Shown here piece after piece: positions 1-9,730 of a stretch of 64,000 nt of DNA; position 1 is the stretch's first letter, and each line of letters opens with the position of its first letter. The notes beneath the pieces were generated by a model. That model saw only the letters and a program-made list of their open reading frames with translations, was not told the origin of the DNA and made no database searches. The position numbers were made by a program, and so were the translations under genes. Origin of the DNA: Gracilaria vermiculophylla (taxonomy: Eukaryota; Rhodophyta; Florideophyceae; Gracilariales; Gracilariaceae); NCBI GenBank assembly GCA_019155205.2, contig JAHNZQ020000227.1, positions 481,072-545,071 of the forward strand, read 5' to 3'.

Positions 1-122
1 ATACTGCTCAAGTGAGCAGAAGTGGCAGTTTACTCGGATGCTACTTGGTTTCAATGGCTAGAGATGCATGCATTGGTCTCTCTTCGTGTAGTCCATTGAT
101 GTGAAGGAACATCCGAATTGCT

Positions 123-2765
123 TTACTTCCTAAATCTCGTGATTACTCTGGTCTTCGATATTCCTCGACTGTTCACAGGAAGGCGTTGCGGTTTTTTGTT
201 ATTAGACTTACCTTTCTTTTTACTAGCATTAGCCAATCTGCGAGCTTCCGCTTTTGCTTTCTCCTTTCTCGTTTTTTTAATCTGATCCTTGCTCTTCAAC
301 TCTGATCCCACATTCTTATCCCCGTTGCTTTGTTTTTGTCTGGCAAAGGCTGCAAGTCGGGCTTTTCGTCCGAACGCTCCTCTTCGAAAATCATTCGTTC
401 CTAAGCCGTAATCAGTACCGATATTTGTCCCATCCGTCCCGGTGTGCATTTGTTCGGAGAGCTGCTCGACCGTTTTCTTGTTCTTCGACAGCCATCTCTT
501 GAAACGATCTCCATCATCAGTTCCGTATGAAGCCCCTACTTTCGCTTTCGCGCGAGCCTCTCTGGTCGCAACGTGTAGATTTCGTTTTGATGTGGATTCG
601 GTCACACCACCCTTCACAAAACGTTTTGTGACTCTGTCCCAGTACTTTCCGGAATTCGAACCCGTATGCTTACTTCGAAGCAAGTCAGCATTTTCATCAG
701 CATTCATATCCATTGCTGCTTCTTGCAGCTCTTTGTATGCATGCAAGTCGTCCCCCATTCTTCCTCCTGTCCTTGCTTTAAATGCTCGAGTCTGCTGCAA
801 TCTGTGTGGCTGCTGGGCCGGGAGAAAGAACTGCCTCCTCTCTTCTTCCAGAGTTCTTTGGCGAGGGGTAGATTTCCGGGTTCTATTAAATGTTGGCTGT
901 GAGGCTGCAATGTTCGAACCAATGTCGAGAGGAGCATCAACATCCACTTCCTTGGACCAGCGTCCTTCGGTTCTACCAAAGTCTTCTCTATTGCCTTCGT
1001 CATGTTCTTCAGCTTCTTTCAGCCTCCGCTTCTTCATCAAGACACGAGAAGGTGGTGCCACAGTACTTTCAGTGGGGCGCCAAATTGAAATAAGCTCTGC
1101 TTGTTCAGCTGCATTCCGCTCTTCAGCCGATTCCAAGAAACTATACCATGGATGCGAAGGTAAGTATTTTCTTCCACCGCCTTCCATTAGCAAGGCTTTC
1201 CCTCGTCTGATGCTTTCTCCGCTTGCGTTTCCTCTTGTCTTTGAGTACAACTTGTGAGCGTTTTGAGCTGAAACGTGTGCCTTCTCTATGTCAACATCGC
1301 GAAACGCATTCTTTGTAAGCTCAACTTCTTCGTCTACAACGCCCTTGGGAAGAGACCCATATACGAAACTAGACTCCATCATGAAAGCTTGAGATGGATT
1401 GCTGCCACAATCAAGGTCGTCTTTCCCGCTTGCTAGTTTGCAATGTCGCCCAACAAAGAGAAAAACGTCAAGCATGTACGGAACCTCATCAGGAGCAACT
1501 AAACTTATCGCCGAACCAAACCTCCCGGCCCTCCCAGCTCGACCAATTCTGTGGATAAATAACTTGGGAGTAGCCGGCATATCATAGTTAACCACGACAT
1601 CGAGCTCGGGTAAATCTATCCCACGTGCAGCTACGTCCGTGACTATAAGAATTCCTTTTCTCTTTTTAAACTCCTTGACAGACTCTTGCCGAGCAATTTG
1701 GTCCATATTTCCGTGAATACAACACACTTCATCGCACAAGCAAAACCTCAGCAGGCTGGTAAGGTACTCCACACGCCTGTGTGTCGCAGCAAACACAATG
1801 CCATTGAGTCCATCTTGCCGCATTTTGCGTAGAATTACTTGTAGAGCCGCATCTTTTTCTAGATCTGCTCTGGTAGCAAGAAATGCAGTCGCTAGAGTTG
1901 GAGATAACGATTTGTCTGCGTCAAGACGAATAACTCGTAGGTTACTGCGAAGCCCTGTTTTTGAGAACTCGGCCATCGCATGCGGCATAGTCGCAGACAC
2001 AAGCACAGTTTGTCGGGTGCTCATGCTTTCCGTGGTATTGTCCTTCAGTTGAGATATTAAGGCTGCAGTCTCGATGGCCAAAGTGCCTTCAAACAGGCGA
2101 TCTGCCTCATCAAAAACCACTATCTCCGTCGTGGAAATTGTAAGACCGCCCCGTGCACCCATTTCCGCTAACAGCTGCAGCAGTCTCCCTGGTGTCGCGA
2201 AGACGATATCCGGACATACGGCCAAAGCGGCAAATTGTGCATCAAGAGGTGTTCCTCCGACAACAACGGCAGTCCTAAGTGAGTTTAAGTGCTTTGAATA
2301 CATGCGACAAAATCGTAGTTCTTGTAAGACGAGTTCCCGGGTAGGGGCTATGACGAGGGCCCGAGGACCATTTCTTTTCGAAGCGGTTGATGCAAGTAGA
2401 GGATTTGCGTCAAGGCGATGCAGAATCGGGGCGAGAAATGCCGCAGTCTTTCCGGAACCAGTTCTAGCCATTGCCACCACATCATGACCTTCCAGAATGG
2501 GAGGTATCACTTTGCGCTGAATAGGGGTTGGAAAATTGTATCCCGCTTGTGTAAGAGCACGGCATATGGGCTGGGAGAGTCCGATAGCTTCATAAGAGCC
2601 CTGGCGCGGTTTTGATTTTCGTTGCGCAATTTTGTCTGGAGAAGATTCTTGTGGCTTTTCCTGGGATTCACTGAGAAATTGACGTTTAGTCTTAACCTGA
2701 AGAATTTGAAAAGCATCATCTTTTGCCGGTGTTGCCACTGCGGGGAACTGATTACCGACTTCCAT
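123..2765 (-). CDS. DDX54: DEAD-box RNA helicase DDX54/Dbp10, 60S ribosome biogenesis
   Basis: Uninterrupted 880-residue ORF from the ATG at 2765; an in-frame GTG three codons upstream was not used. Numbered from that GTG, the helicase motifs run in order: Q motif (FPTPIQRK, about 81-88), Walker A ARTGSGKT (103-110), PTREL (144-148), TPGR (194-197), DEAD (222-225), SAT, then HRIGRAGRAGR in the second RecA lobe. The C-terminal half is basic and contains the block GKYWDRVTKRFVKGG, characteristic of the DBP10CT domain, which separates DDX54/Dbp10 from other DEAD helicases. The family acts in the nucleolus on pre-60S particles. UTP4, NOB1 and P0 in this window also serve ribosome synthesis, but nothing suggests an operon. 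The gene is divergent from EMC4. Confidence 0.95.
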   Translation of the reverse strand: MEVGNQFPAVATPAKDDAFQILQVKTKRQFLSESQEKPQESSPDKIAQRKSKPRQGSYEAIGLSQPICRALTQAGYNFPTPIQRKVIPPILEGHDVVAMARTGSGKTAAFLAPILHRLDANPLLASTASKRNGPRALVIAPTRELVLQELRFCRMYSKHLNSLRTAVVVGGTPLDAQFAALAVCPDIVFATPGRLLQLLAEMGARGGLTISTTEIVVFDEADRLFEGTLAIETAALISQLKDNTTESMSTRQTVLVSATMPHAMAEFSKTGLRSNLRVIRLDADKSLSPTLATAFLATRADLEKDAALQVILRKMRQDGLNGIVFAATHRRVEYLTSLLRFCLCDEVCCIHGNMDQIARQESVKEFKKRKGILIVTDVAARGIDLPELDVVVNYDMPATPKLFIHRIGRAGRAGRFGSAISLVAPDEVPYMLDVFLFVGRHCKLASGKDDLDCGSNPSQAFMMESSFVYGSLPKGVVDEEVELTKNAFRDVDIEKAHVSAQNAHKLYSKTRGNASGESIRRGKALLMEGGGRKYLPSHPWYSFLESAEERNAAEQAELISIWRPTESTVAPPSRVLMKKRRLKEAEEHDEGNREDFGRTEGRWSKEVDVDAPLDIGSNIAASQPTFNRTRKSTPRQRTLEEERRQFFLPAQQPHRLQQTRAFKARTGGRMGDDLHAYKELQEAAMDMNADENADLLRSKHTGSNSGKYWDRVTKRFVKGGVTESTSKRNLHVATREARAKAKVGASYGTDDGDRFKRWLSKNKKTVEQLSEQMHTGTDGTNIGTDYGLGTNDFRRGAFGRKARLAAFARQKQSNGDKNVGSELKSKDQIKKTRKEKAKAEARRLANASKKKGKSNNKKPQRLPVNSRGISKTRVITRFRK

Positions 2766-3501
2766 GGATGACACAGTTTTGAATATGTCAACGGGTAGTT
2801 GTCCTTCACAATAATTTCAAGTCTCGCTTTAAGTTGACTCGTCTCCTTCTCAAGTGTTTCACTTTTTGTAGACCGCAACTGGGAAATAACTTTTAGAATG
2901 CGAAGCGGGGAAACTGGTGACGCTCGGGAAAGCGTCAGATGCACAAGAGTCCTAGGATCTGAAACTCGCTGTCGACCAGAAGCAAGAGCTGTCGGTAATC
3001 TTCGCAGACGGACAATTGGAGTTTCCCTCGTTTCACATGAACCATCCGCACTTGGTTCTATTCGATTGCCGCTTGCTCAAATACGCTTTGTTGCATCATG
3101 CTTCCAAGGGTATATACGGGGCACGCACGTCCCCGCGGACGACGCTGTAAAGAAATATCCAGCGGTCTTTATTTAAAAAAATTGGATAGGTAAGCAAAAC
3201 ACTGTGGGAGTTAAATTCTCTAGATATGAAGCTTACGTGTTTGACAAGATCGCTGCGTCCGATCTTCTAAATCCCCGGGAGTAAAAGAGCGGATTGTGAG
3301 AGACGGACTCTGCTCCTTGAAACGCGCGTGCATCAATCCGCTCAACAGAGCTCAAAATTCTGAACGTTGAAAGTGTCTTTCGCGAATTGCGCTTATTTCT
3401 ACATATTTGAAGATACCGCTAACTTTTCGACTGAGTTCCTGTGAACAATATCGAAAAGGCACTTTAGACCATCTCTTCAACAAATCATAGACCACGTGGT
3501 A
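2766..3501. other. divergent intergenic region DDX54/EMC4
   Basis: Shared upstream region of two divergent genes. I see no RNA gene, repeat or recognisable promoter element. The minus-strand reading frame at 2507-2944 is a shadow of the DDX54 5' end. Confidence 0.5.
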
Positions 3502-4104
3502 ATGACGATCTCTGGAAGGACTCCACGTCGATGGGCTCTTGACTTTACCAAGCAGATCTCTGTATCGCCCGGTCCCCAACCAAGTCGACCAGCATCAGCG
3601 AGAGCAGCTATTGAACAACACCAGCACCCACCAGGCTTTCCCTCAAACCTTTCTGCCCGGGATCCGTATGTATTCAGGTCAATCAAGTTATCTGACAGAA
3701 ATAGTGGAGCCACGTCAAGCGCAATGAAATTAGCGTACTCTACATCATGGCAGATTGCAAATCAACCGCTTCGCACTCTTGTAACTTCTGCATTCGCACT
3801 GTTCATGGCAGGTTCCTCGGTACAGTTTTTCTCCGTGGCTTCTACTCTGACAGTTCTCTTGATGCACGTTCGCTCTGTTCTGAGTACTTACGAAGCCTTT
3901 GCGCCTGTGCGCAAGCAACTGACATTTGGCCAACTAGCCCCGCAAATGACTTGGCGGATGGCGCTTTCCGTCATCGGCGTCGCTGTAGGCGTGTGGAAAG
4001 CTGAACAACTTGGTTTCCTCCCAACATCAGAAAGTGACTGGGTCGCGCTCCTACCTTTCCGTAGGATTGAAGAAAGTAATATGTATCAATATGTGGAAAT
4101 ATGA
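3502..4104 (+). CDS. EMC4: ER membrane protein complex subunit 4
   Basis: 200 residues from the ATG at 3502; a GTG two codons upstream was ignored. The N-terminus carries RRWALDF (10-15), matching the conserved EMC4 start RWA(I/L)DF, and an LSDR block sits at 63-66. Two hydrophobic stretches follow (about 90-121 and 151-166). The end has GFLPTSESDWVAL (171-183), the EMC4 hallmark LP-x-x-x-SDW. EMC4 is part of the conserved insertase complex that inserts tail-anchored and multi-span proteins into the ER. Length is normal for the family. It is divergent from DDX54 and on the same strand as the next gene, from which it is separated by almost 1 kb. Confidence 0.9.
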   Translation: MTISGRTPRRWALDFTKQISVSPGPQPSRPASARAAIEQHQHPPGFPSNLSARDPYVFRSIKLSDRNSGATSSAMKLAYSTSWQIANQPLRTLVTSAFALFMAGSSVQFFSVASTLTVLLMHVRSVLSTYEAFAPVRKQLTFGQLAPQMTWRMALSVIGVAVGVWKAEQLGFLPTSESDWVALLPFRRIEESNMYQYVEI

Positions 4105-5072
4105 CGGAGCCATTTTGGTGCAAAGATATTCAAACCATACAGACACGCCCCCTTTAACTATCACATCAATCAAGCCTTCTTGCAAATCTGAACTGTGAAA
4201 GAGATGTTAAACATACCCTCACCATGCAAAAAATATGTTTTTGAGGAGTCTCAGAATCTGCAAGCCCGTTTTCAGAAGGCGAGGCCAGTTGTTCAGGATT
4301 GAAGAATCTGATGATGGGACGGCAAAATTCGGTTTGTCTCAAAAATGACATGCTCGACTGCTTGAAAGGTTGTTACTCAGGACGCTTTATCCTACAGGTA
4401 AAACACAATTTGGCGTTCGCATCATGGTTTCATGGCGCAGGCGAAAACGTGTTTCTTACTATGCTATCACGGCGTGTAACTACACGGACGTATCACTCAT
4501 AAATTTTTATGGTTTGTAGATTTGTAGTTTTACAGCCGTCAGTGCGTTGAATTCTAATCGTTTGGGAAAGGCCTGAGAAATCCACTTGACAGCTTCTTGC
4601 CATCCGTCGAATTTCGTGATGACACGCAATTCTCATGTATTTACAAGCTTCATGTTCAGGGATCGGATAAGCTTCATGCCTAGAATGGTTTTACATAACA
4701 TCCCCTAGTTTCCTACCCGCAGATAACAATTATCGTTCACCGAAGCCCACCAGCTGTTAACTAAAACGTTCAAAGAAGGCTCCTTATGAATGAAGAGAGG
4801 CCTCGGTGAACGTGAGGGCGAAATGGCTTGATTTTGTGCGAGCAGTTCTTGTCGACCTTTGTTTTGTAAGCATTGTACCCTCAGTTGCTTCGAACGTCTG
4901 AGAAATATTTGGGTCCCTAACGACCAGAAAGATATCAACAAGTCAATACTACAATCCTGGGAAGGGATTACTTCTATTCTGGCCTCCTCGAAGAACTTCT
5001 TACAACAGTAACAAAAGTCTGTCAACTATTCCCGCCTTGTTGAAGTCTGTTTTGCCACTTGATTCGGCAACT
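4105..5072. other. intergenic region, nothing recognised
   Basis: 968 bp between two plus-strand genes. It contains only short open frames without homology that I recognise, including a 61-codon minus-strand frame from an ATG at 4351. No RNA gene or repeat seen. Confidence 0.4.
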
Positions 5073-7619
5073 ATGAATGGGGGTGGTCCACCAAAGCGGC
5101 CACAAGAAAGTACACATTCTTACTCAAGAGCCCCTCTATCCCCGAGGCGACCTAGTGGGATTCCTGGAAAGTTTCCATCGTTAATGGTGGATGGTGTGAA
5201 AGACGAAATCGAGAATATGACCACAAATATCAGCATGATTGCAAAATCGCTGGCTAGCGATGACGAAAGTGAGCTCACACTAGTACTTTTTGAAATGCAG
5301 CAAGTTTTCTTGTTCTGTCGGGAATACGCGGAAGATACTTTAATACCAATTATTTGCTCGAAAGTCATGAACTGGAGTGATTCACTGCAACTTGCGGCAG
5401 GTGAAGCATTGGTTGCGGTTTCAGTCGACAAATTACGCGGGGAAATCGCAAAAACAGTCAGCAAGACGGCCTCCGACATTGTGATATTGACCAAAGCTGG
5501 TTCTGTTCGGGAGATCTGGGGACACGTCTTGACCCTCACTCTACCGCATGTGACATGGACCGCAAAGGAGCTTAACAAGTTCGTCAACGAACTGGATAGA
5601 TGGGCTTCACATCGTAAGCTGCATGCTAGAATTCTCGGGTCCCTCGCAGTTTCATCCAAGGACGAAGCCCTGAAGATTAGGATCATGCGCAATGCCGTGC
5701 AAATATGCAAAGATCGTGATGTGGATGTTCGGGGCATGGTCGCCGAATCTTTGTCATCGATCGGAGCTTCAGTGAGTGTAACCATTGTTGAAAAAGAGGT
5801 ATGGCCATGTTTATTGACACTTTGGAGAGATGAAGATGCACGCATTCACGCAGCAACTATGCGAGCTTTGTCACATATTGCTTTATCGCAAAAAGGAAAA
5901 AACACGAAAGCAAAGCTCTTCAATAAGTACATTCCATCAGTGCTTCTTCAAGAATGTGCTAATATTCGGCGTTCGGCGACAGAAGATCAAAGAATCGTGG
6001 ACGATGACAAGTATCTTTCGCTGGAAATTAATTCAGAAGTTTACGGAGAGCTCATTTGCAGTTGTTACGATCGTCTAAGAGATGAATCTGCTCGGAAGGA
6101 AGTCTTCAAAGCTTTCATAGCCATGGCAACATGCAATGGCCCTATCGTTAGGAAAAATTGTGCATTCAACATGCCTGGTGTTGCTTCATGCTTCGCAGAC
6201 AGAGGAGCGTTTCAGCTCTCCGCCATTGTAGAATTCCTCTCGCGTGATTCAGATCCAGAGACCCGTTGGAGACTTGCTGCAGGCTTGCATGAGACCATTA
6301 AGGTTTTGGCTGCAAAGGATACAATTGAAAATCTGTTCGATACTGTCCTTCGACTTCTGGCGGATCCTAATCCCGTGGTGAAATTGAATACGCTTCGTCA
6401 TTTAGAAAAAGTTATCTCCGAGCTTGCGAAACACAGTGGTTACAACTCTGTACAAAAACTGGAACCAATCTTTGAAAGTCTGCATGGTCTTGCCAAAGGG
6501 AATTGGAGAACTCAGGAACTTCTAGCAAAGCAACTTAAGCTAGCCGCTCCTCTCGTACCGCCTCCAATAATTCGCGCAAATATCCTCCCCCTTCTTTACC
6601 GAGTTGCAACTGATAGTTCGAATCTCGTAAGAAAATCAACAATGGCTGCGATTGCCACCTGTATGAGATATCTTCCGGATACGGTTGAAAGAGAGCAAGT
6701 TATGTGTGATTTTCGGGATGAATGGGCTCGGGGAACTATTTATTGGATGAGAATATCTTTCATTGATTCTGCACTCACAGCTCTTGAAATATACAGCAAA
6801 TGCTTGTTTCGGGACACTTACGGTTCAGAAGTGCTTCGTCTATCCCTTGATAGGGTTTCTAATGTCAGGTTACGAGTGGCTAAGCTCTTACCCTTAATCG
6901 CTCCTTCTTGTTTCCAGATGGAAGATTTTCACAACGCAGTGAAACGACTTCGACAGGATTGCGATGTAGACATTCGCGATGCCATGTGCACAGTCGACGA
7001 AAAGATTGATGCGGCTATGAATCAAAGCACCGAAAACTTCGAGGATGACATGAAGCGCGAGGCAGAGGAGCAAGAACTGTTTGCAATACACCTGAAAGCT
7101 CAACGCGATGACCAGCGAAAGAATGGAAGCAGAAATCGAGCAAAAACTATGTTCTTTGGTAAGAGTGCTCGATCACCAACGACTGCTACGCCGCGAACTT
7201 TGCTATCAAATGAAAATGATCATTTGAAGGCATCCTCTTCCTCAGAGCCTCCTTCACAAATGGATTCATCGAAAATTGAGCATAATTTAGATTTACAGAT
7301 AAAAAGGCACTCCGTCGGTGAATCGAGACCTTCTCTGATAATTTTAAGGAAGCAAAAAACTTCGCTCGCCGGAAGGTCACCCCGAGATGTGCCGAAACGT
7401 GAACATTCTTTATGGAAACCCCGAAAAAATTGGATGTCCACTCCCACCAAACCTCTTGAGGCATTGCCTTTCAATGCAACCCAGCCGTCTACACTTTCTG
7501 CGAATTCTACTGGTATGTCACAATCTCCAGGAAGCACGCCAAAGAAGAGGTTGGCTCTGAAGGGTGTTAAATCATCAAATTCGTTTCTGAAGAAGAGTCC
7601 AAGACAGAAGAACGAGTGA
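5073..7619 (+). CDS. PP4R1-type HEAT-repeat phosphatase regulatory subunit (paralogue A)
   Basis: 848 residues from the ATG at 5073; the in-frame TTG at 5037 was rejected. The first three quarters are alpha-helical HEAT repeats with motifs such as CAFNMPGV, NWRTQELLAKQL, VSNVRLRVAKLL and DCDVDIRDA. These correspond to the conserved core of protein phosphatase 4 regulatory subunit 1, a scaffold that recruits the PP4 catalytic subunit. At about 850 residues it is longer than the canonical PP2A A subunit (about 590), which favours PP4R1. The last roughly 160 residues are Ser-, Lys- and Pro-rich and look disordered, ending KKSPRQKNE, a possible phosphorylated tail. A clear paralogue lies tail to tail 2.1 kb away at 9731-12445. 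Target phosphatase and substrates are unknown. Confidence 0.8.
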   Translation: MNGGGPPKRPQESTHSYSRAPLSPRRPSGIPGKFPSLMVDGVKDEIENMTTNISMIAKSLASDDESELTLVLFEMQQVFLFCREYAEDTLIPIICSKVMNWSDSLQLAAGEALVAVSVDKLRGEIAKTVSKTASDIVILTKAGSVREIWGHVLTLTLPHVTWTAKELNKFVNELDRWASHRKLHARILGSLAVSSKDEALKIRIMRNAVQICKDRDVDVRGMVAESLSSIGASVSVTIVEKEVWPCLLTLWRDEDARIHAATMRALSHIALSQKGKNTKAKLFNKYIPSVLLQECANIRRSATEDQRIVDDDKYLSLEINSEVYGELICSCYDRLRDESARKEVFKAFIAMATCNGPIVRKNCAFNMPGVASCFADRGAFQLSAIVEFLSRDSDPETRWRLAAGLHETIKVLAAKDTIENLFDTVLRLLADPNPVVKLNTLRHLEKVISELAKHSGYNSVQKLEPIFESLHGLAKGNWRTQELLAKQLKLAAPLVPPPIIRANILPLLYRVATDSSNLVRKSTMAAIATCMRYLPDTVEREQVMCDFRDEWARGTIYWMRISFIDSALTALEIYSKCLFRDTYGSEVLRLSLDRVSNVRLRVAKLLPLIAPSCFQMEDFHNAVKRLRQDCDVDIRDAMCTVDEKIDAAMNQSTENFEDDMKREAEEQELFAIHLKAQRDDQRKNGSRNRAKTMFFGKSARSPTTATPRTLLSNENDHLKASSSSEPPSQMDSSKIEHNLDLQIKRHSVGESRPSLIILRKQKTSLAGRSPRDVPKREHSLWKPRKNWMSTPTKPLEALPFNATQPSTLSANSTGMSQSPGSTPKKRLALKGVKSSNSFLKKSPRQKNE

Positions 7620-9730
7620 TTTTGTAGGGTCACAACACAAATGTTATGTTTTCGACGGGCATTTCGAGTATTGCACCTTAGAGCTCGACGTGTTACAAGC
7701 ATTAGCTTTTGTCGCAGATATCTCATCTAAGCAGTGGAGCATGGAGTAGTTACGCATGCCGAATATAGTGATTCTGTAGGTATATGAAAATAAATTATCA
7801 GGGCTCTTAAAAGGGATTGCTCCATCGAAGAATCAGCTGAACAATAACGGTGCGACACAGATTACAATGTCCGGCATTCGCGATGCCGAATGTATGATTT
7901 GAAGATCAGGAAGCTACGTGCAAAACATGTGTACATGTAAGAGTGTCTTATACTTAAACGATAACTTGCGGTGGAACGTGTCAGTCGTTCTTTTTGTTTT
8001 TCCTCCTCTCTTCCGTTAAAACAAGATGTATTATCATTCCCATAAAGGTCTTGTGAGTCATGGTTGGTTGCAGCAAGGCTACAGTCATGTAAAGTAGCAG
8101 TTCGTGTAGATTTGAATTCAGCTCCGCAGGCAGGATCGAAACTTACTGCAAAGCCAAGATCGGTAATTGTTTGCAGAATCAGTGAGGCAAAAGGCACAAT
8201 CGTCGACAAGCGGATTTCGACACATGGTCATGCTTCTACATGACGCAGGGGTGCGGCCCGTGTGAATCCAATATGCAGTCCTTTAGAATACAGAGCAGAG
8301 AATGTTTACCGAGGTTTGCGGGTCACCCTAGGATGAAAAAATACACCCCCCTGGATAACTACGCATGTGCTCTACACAACAGGCCTGTAGGATAATCGAA
8401 GACTTCATGTGATTTCCCGAAAACGCACTTCGGTATCCACTCTTTAGGGACGTTTTGCCAACGCACCCTTTTCACTGCTTTTGGAATCGCGACTGTACTC
8501 GTTTAATGACAGGAATATTATCATCTGATCCGTGATATAGCGACTTCGTTCGCTTTTCTTCTTGATTTCGCGCCGTTGCATTTGCCTCGGGAAACTTGAG
8601 GTTGAACTGTTCAGCAGTTTTTCATTGATGCTTCTATCACACACGCTTCGAATAGTTGGTTTGTCTATAGAAAAACGTGCTGGGATCAAGGCAAACACAT
8701 AATGTCTAATCAGAATTTGAGCAAGGTCAAAGATACTCGCAGGCGCTAATAACGGTAATCGAGAAATGTTGAGTTTTCAAAAAGGATTTATGATGTGTTC
8801 TCTCTGAACGTGTGAAGCGGTGATTGTAAAATGGGAGAGACCTAGAGAGACTCGTGATCAGCTACCATTAACGTACTTTCATGACAAGAGCTTTACGAAC
8901 AAAAATATATGCGATGCGTGGTTTTCGACTGTATTTGCGGGAAAACTTTCATGGAAAGAATAGATTGTGAGCATTGGTTCTTCATTCACAGCTGAAAATT
9001 CTCAGAAGCAATAGAAAGTTTGTATGCGTAAGAATGGAAGGGCACACAAAACTTCATCGCACGCCTCATTTACAACTTTGAGTCGCCGTGGATTTCGAAG
9101 AGCTTCGAACTCGAAAAGGGATTGGAAGCTTTTGTCTGGACTTCGGGATTTATACAGCTTTTGTATGGTGCTATAGATGTCCGATGTCGTGTTTTTACAC
9201 TGTTCATTAGTAAGGAATGACAACTGTTCACTTGTTCAACCTACATAAATCTACAAATAAGCCCGGCTAAGTTAGGTATGATATCCTTACAAATCCGAGT
9301 TGTTCCAGGAAGCAGGGTTCTTGCTGTGCTACTCCACTCGGGGCCCCATTATGGCTTTCCAGGACACGTTCGCACTGTACTATGCAGTCACATTGAAAGA
9401 CCACTCGCATCAGCCGTTGAGCACACAACACCCTCACTGTAAAGAATTTTGTGCTACCGCAAACGGCACTTGCTGGTTCCATTATAGCAGTCCAACTCCA
9501 GTGCCTTCAAGAACTGATACGGAAACCCAGGGCAGGTGGCGCTGGGCATAAAAGTACAATCGTACTGTCAAAAACAGATATTAATTTGAAGGGTTAAAGC
9601 TTGTTATGGGTCATGGAAAGCATCAGCAGCGTGTTGCAGGTGATTGATAAGCTTTGTTTGGAAAAACCTTTGTACCTAAAAGTGTCCCGTCCTTGAGCCG
9701 ATGAAGCACGCCATGTCGCTATGCTTTGGA
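7620..9730. other. convergent intergenic region between the PP4R1 paralogues
   Basis: 2.1 kb between the 3' ends of the two HEAT-repeat genes. Reading frames are short (115 codons or fewer), mostly without ATG starts, and resemble nothing I know. I looked for tRNA B-box, U-snRNA and inverted-repeat signals and found none convincing. Confidence 0.4.

Noticed and set aside
442..1257. 271-codon plus-strand open frame inside DDX54
   Set aside because: Antisense shadow of a well-supported helicase gene; Ser/Phe/Cys-rich without any domain.
5120..5845. 241-codon minus-strand open frame inside PP4R1-A
   Set aside because: Antisense to a conserved HEAT-repeat gene; no homology.
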